DNA from: Pigoraptor vietnamica
Lineage: Eukaryota; Opisthokonta; Filasterea
NCBI GenBank assembly: GCA_943704525.1
Contig: CALSCQ010001757.1
Location: forward strand, 1 to 12,248
DNA: 12,248 nucleotides
Reading direction: 5' to 3'
Position 1 is the first letter of the stretch. Every line of letters starts with the position of its first letter. The notes beneath the pieces were generated by a model that saw nothing but the letters and a program-made list of their open reading frames with translations, had not been told where the DNA came from and did not search any database. The translations under genes and the position numbers were made by a program. Of this stretch, positions 9,501 through 12,248 are shown one piece after another.

Positions 9501-11698
9501 GCTTTACGGGTGCGTGTTCGTGCACGGCGGGTTGGACAGGCGCCGACTGCAATCGGGCGTGTGCAAGCGGGCGTTTTGGCGCCGATTGCAACGGAATTTG
9601 CGCATGTGAAAATGGTGGTACGTGCGATCGTTTTGTTGGGTGCAACTGCACGGCGAGGTGGGCGGGGGTGGACTGTACGGATTGCGCAGAGGGCTACTAC
9701 GGTCCGACTTGCGCACCGTGCAATTGCCACAACGGCGGAGCGTGCAACCAAGGACGTGGCGGCAACGGTACATGTGCGTGCGACAGTTTGTGGCGCGGCA
9801 CCTCGTGCGAAACGTTCGCAGAACCCCCCAGACCGGAGTCCGCAAACGTGACCCGTGCAACTGCCAAGGGGATCATCGTCGACTTTGGGAACATGCCCAG
9901 TGGCGCCCTTTGGAGCTACGAGATTAAGCGGTTCGGCTGCCCGGAAGTCCCCCTTGCTCGGGTAAGTGTATATTTGTGGTTGCCATTTTGCAATTTTTCT
10001 GATCACACGGTTCACCGCATCCCCCGTGACCAGGTTGACAGAGACACGACGTACATTGACACTCGCGACATCGTCGTCGGCAACACGTACACTTACGACA
10101 TTGTGGCGCTCCACCCCCTCGACCCCAGCAATGCCACGCGCTCTCAGCCCTTCACGCTCCAGTCTGTCAAGGCCGTCTCCGTCGACCCTCCCGATGCTCC
10201 GAGGGGCGTTGCCGCTTCCTTCGACAGCTCGATCCAGGCAGTGCGCCTGTCGTGGGTCGACGACGAGAGCAGTGGGCTCATCACCGACGTTTACGTGCGT
10301 CGGAGCGACGGCGTCTGGTTCAACCTCACGGCGGCAGACCTCGCGGGTCACAAAGGCCAATACGATGACACGCGCGTCGTCCGCGGCATGGTGTGCTCGT
10401 ACACCATCTGGTCCCGAAACGCCAACGGCCTCTCGCCCCCGGCAAAGACTCCCCATCCTGTGACCGTCCCGGCCTCCTCTTCTGAGACCAACGTCGCCGG
10501 TCCTGTCGCCGGTACCATCGTGAGCGTCACCGCGATCGCCGCCTCCGTCGGCTTTGCGTTCTGGTACCGCCGCCGCTCGAGCCAGCGAAAGCAGGAGGCA
10601 ATGGCGAGGAGCGAGATGGAGCTCATTGACGCCGTCGCCCGCCGCCCCGAGATTGTCGCGCTCGAGCTGCCGGCCTCCCGCATCGTGTTGCGCCACAAGC
10701 TCGGCGAGGGCGAGTTTGGCGAGGTGTACTGCGCCGACGTCGTCGTGACCGAAGGATCTGCTCCAGTCATTGCCGCCGTCAAGACATTCAAGGTGCCCGC
10801 CGCCCACGCACCCGACGAAATTCGCTCTGCCCGCAGCGCGTTCATGGCGGAGATCGACCTCATGCGCGGCGTCCCACCGCACGCAAATGTCATCGGTCTG
10901 CTCGGGGTGTGCACGACGAGCGAGCCCAACTGCGTCGTCCTCGAGTTTGCCGAGCACGGCGACCTCCGCCACTACATCAACGTGGGACGCACCACCTTCA
11001 CGGCGGCCGACTTTGCGTGCTTCTGCGTCGACATTGCGCGTGGTATGGCGCACCTCGCCGAGTGCGGCATCGTCCACCGGGACCTCGCGGCGCGCAACTG
11101 CATGGTCATCGCGGGTCCCCGCCGTTCGAACCCGCTGGAGTCCGCGTGGAAGCTGTCGTCGCGCGGCAACGTCACGGTGAAAGTTGCGGATTTCGGGCTG
11201 TCGCGCGATGCGAGCGCCGGCGACTACTACAAGGCAAAGACGCGCGTCAAGCTGCCGATCAAGTGGATGGCGCCCGAATCGCTCGAGCGCCGCCTCTACA
11301 CGCACGCGTCAGACGTCTGGTCGTACGGCGTGACGATGTGGGAAATCTACTCGCGCGGGTGCAAGCCGTATCCCGGGGTCGAGAACTACGTCATTCCCGA
11401 CTACCTCCGCACGGGCAAGCGCATGAGCGCGCCGGACGGGTGTCCGCCGGGCGTCTTTGCGATCATGGAGTCGTGCTGGCGCAAGCTCCCCGAGACGCGA
11501 CCGACCTTTGCGCAGCTTGCGCAGCGCATGACACGCACTCTCGCGGTTGCCACGGAGGGAAAGGGTGCGTCGCAGGCCGGCGACGAAGGCGTCGATTACG
11601 CGGAAGTGGTACCTGACGCTGCGCAGTACATGCACACGATCGCGAATCCCGTCTACCACGTGGTGGACGTCGCCGGCGCCGCCGTTAATTCTTCTTAA
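6594..11698 (+). CDS. Receptor tyrosine kinase with LRR, EGF-like and FN3 ectodomain, 1156 aa
   Basis: Fifteen exons: 6594-6641, 6736-6893, 7023-7091, 7208-7279, 7366-7437, 7519-7590, 7690-7767, 7862-7945, 8263-8328, 8440-8511, 8676-8747, 8853-8924, 9018-9095, 9169-9961, 10034-11698. The signal peptide is residues 1 to about 42 (hydrophobic core VLTVLVIFLTLML). The LRR N-cap has Cys45, 49, 51 and 59. LRRs occupy 69-338, Cys-rich EGF-like repeats 350-551, two FN3-like domains about 555-750 and the membrane span about 760-780, followed by RRR. The kinase (about 818-1104) has GEGEFGEVY, Lys852, Glu875, HRDLAARN (950-957), DFG (988-990), an activation-loop YY and PIKWMAPE, so it should be active. 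The tail has DYAEV, QYMHT and NPVY (1140-1143), predicted phosphotyrosine docking sites. The kinase resembles Axl/Tie-type RTKs (GDYY, GVTMWEI), but the ectodomain is lineage-specific. The start ATG in GAAATGG gives a proper signal peptide; ATG 6360 is an alternative. The ligand is unknown. Confidence 0.85.
6736..9095 (+). repeat. LRR exon array: LRR N-cap exon plus 11 LRR exons
   Basis: After the N-cap exon (6736-6893) come 11 exons of 66-84 nt, six of them exactly 72 nt (24 codons). Every splice junction from 6893 onward through the array is phase 2, splitting a Leu or Phe codon, typically CT|GTGAGT. The encoded consensus is a leucine-rich repeat, xLxxNxIxxLPSGIFDKLTALTxL. Individual LRR exons are 7023-7091, 7208-7279, 7366-7437, 7519-7590, 7690-7767, 7862-7945, 8263-8328, 8440-8511, 8676-8747, 8853-8924 and 9018-9095. 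The last ends atypically (KLPDRTLISL) and leads straight into the EGF-like region. I see no LRR C-cap cysteine cluster. The DNA core encoding PSGIFDKL is highly conserved between copies, which indicates recent duplication or homogenisation. Confidence 0.9.
7946..8262 (+). other. Longest intron of the receptor gene (317 nt)
   Basis: It is two to four times longer than the other LRR introns, with GTGAGT at the donor and CCCTTTCAG at the acceptor. No open in-frame LRR exon is present. The segment around 8030-8075 (ATTGCAATTG...GGAATTGAGCCAAGTGC) faintly recalls the core of an LRR exon, so a decayed exon copy is possible but unproven. Confidence 0.4.
9203..9808 (+). repeat. EGF-like repeats with a 129-nt internal tandem duplication
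   Basis: This stretch encodes about 200 residues with frequent Cys in EGF/laminin-EGF spacing, such as CxNGGxCxxxxxxCxCxxGWTGxxC. It reads as roughly five modules, similar to the multiple EGF-like arrays of MEGF and Tie proteins. Two neighbouring modules are close copies at DNA level: one copy begins TGTGCAAGCGGGC at 9431 and the next at 9560, a period of 129 nt or 43 residues (CASGRFG...CNG...C). The region has no introns, unlike the LRR array before it. Confidence 0.85.
9962..10033 (+). other. Stop-free 72-nt intron inside the first FN3-like domain
   Basis: The donor is CGG|GTAAGT and the acceptor is GACCAG|GTT, phase 0. The length is a multiple of three and there is no stop codon, so retention would add 24 residues in frame. 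Removal joins EVPLAR to VDRDTTYID, restoring a normal FN3 strand order and length, so splicing is the likelier default. Confidence 0.7.
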
Positions 11699-11814
11699 GC
11701 GCCTTATAAATATTGCAGCAGTTGGCACTCAGAAAAAGCATGTTCGACGGTATTGAGGCAATGTTATCAACGGAAGGCCGCCACGGTCGCGTCTGCGATA
11801 TATTCACTCATATC
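11699..11814. other. Short convergent 3' intergenic region
   Basis: Only 116 nt separate the receptor kinase stop codon from the stop codon of the minus-strand gene. A TTATAAATATT motif follows the kinase stop by about 6 nt and may act as a variant poly(A) signal. The two transcripts probably overlap in their 3' UTRs. Confidence 0.4.
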
Positions 11815-12183
11815 CTATACTGCGGGCGGAGCGGCCACAGACTGGACAAGTACGTCGATGGCCGCGAGCTGTCTGGGCACGCCGACACCCTCGAGCTACG
11901 CAAAGCGGGAGATACATTTGAGAGAAAGGAAGGAGAAAACAAACTGACCCAATGCACAGAACGTGACACAGGCGCACAGACAGCCACACAAAATCCACTC
12001 ACCGCAGCAACGAACTCATCCACGTCCAGCGCGAGCTGTCGTTGCATGCGCTCCGTTTCGCCGGCCAGCGCACCCGGTTCTTCAACGCCGCCGGCGCCCC
12101 CCTTTCGCGCGCGCTTCAGTTTAAGGAGACTGTCTTCGGTCCGCTTCACTGTTACGAGTTCCTCCGTCGCCACCTCGCGGAAC
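11815..12183 (-). CDS. COG2: Probable COG complex subunit 2, C-terminal exons (gene continues past window)
   Basis: Two minus-strand exons are visible: 12183-12003 and the terminal exon 11895-11815, ending TAG, joined by a 107-nt GT-AG intron (GTGAGT donor, phase 0). The upstream acceptor (TTCTTTTAG, phase 2) is at 12184. The first exon encodes FREVATEELVTVKRTEDSLL, a basic KLKRARKGG stretch, and then ETERMQRQLALDVDEFVAAV. This matches what I know of the COG2 C-terminal domain (DUF3510): a helix with V(R/K)(K/R)(T/M)E(E/D)SL, then KxxRK, then RxQLxLDV. The last exon adds LEGVGVPRQLAAIDVLVQSV. COG2 belongs to lobe A of the conserved oligomeric Golgi tethering complex, which acts in retrograde traffic within the Golgi. 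Only about 87 C-terminal residues are in the window. The assignment rests on this motif alone. Confidence 0.6.
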
Positions 12184-12228
12184 CTAAAAGAAGCGAAGAA
12201 TGACAACCCGGTGAGCTGCTGAGCTTAA

Positions 12229-12248
12229 CCCCCCCCCCCCCCCCCCCC
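12229..12248. repeat. Poly-C run at window end
   Basis: Twenty consecutive C close the window, inside what should be an intron of the minus-strand COG2-like gene. It may be a genuine homopolymer or an artefact at a contig or read end. Confidence 0.8.

Noticed and set aside
9296-11305. 669-codon open frame on the minus strand opposite the receptor kinase
   Set aside because: It is a shadow of GC-rich codon use on the plus strand. The plus-strand frame has complete kinase, FN3 and EGF motifs, while the minus frame is Arg/Ala/Val-rich with no recognisable domain.

Overview
The window looks like nuclear DNA from an intron-rich unicellular eukaryote, most likely a unicellular relative of animals (choanoflagellate- or filasterean-like). 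The main reason is a classical receptor tyrosine kinase with EGF-like and FN3 domains, HRDLAARN and PIKWMAPE motifs and an NPxY tail. Genes are tightly packed on both strands with short introns, mostly GT-AG. Coding exons are GC-rich and many introns are TG-rich. The lineage is inferred; no rRNA or species marker is present.

Layout from left to right. (1) Positions 1-1588, plus strand: the 3' part of a coiled-coil protein gene, five exons visible. (2) Positions 2154-3365, minus strand: a complete three-exon gene for a 281-residue protein with two STI1/HOP-type 'DP' modules. (3) Positions 3670-5877, plus strand: a complete six-exon gene for a 503-residue protein. It has a basic N-terminus with TPSR repeats and a QWRF-like (here QWAF) helical C-terminus, so it is a candidate augmin subunit 8 (HAUS8/QWRF) homologue. 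One of its introns holds a TG dinucleotide run of about 115 nt. Genes 2 and 3 are divergent and share a 304-nt promoter region. (4) Positions 6594-11698, plus strand: a 15-exon, 1156-residue receptor tyrosine kinase. Its order is signal peptide, LRR N-cap, 12 LRR-bearing exons, EGF-like repeats, two FN3-like domains, one membrane span, a kinase with all key residues seen, and a tyrosine-rich tail. (5) Positions 11815 to about 12183, minus strand: the last two exons of a probable COG2 gene. The window ends in a 20-nt run of C inside one of its introns.

The genes do not form a pathway: they suggest cytoskeleton, chaperone, mitotic spindle, cell-surface signalling and Golgi tethering roles. The most notable element is the receptor's ectodomain. 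Most of its LRRs sit on separate exons of 72 nt (range 66-84), every intron within and bounding the array is phase 2, and neighbouring introns are recognisable copies of each other. The array therefore grew by exon-plus-intron duplication, and in principle any subset of LRR exons could be skipped without changing frame. The LRR consensus (LPSGIFDKLTALT) resembles that of lamprey variable lymphocyte receptors. All exon-intron models were made by eye from frame continuity and splice consensus, without transcript data.
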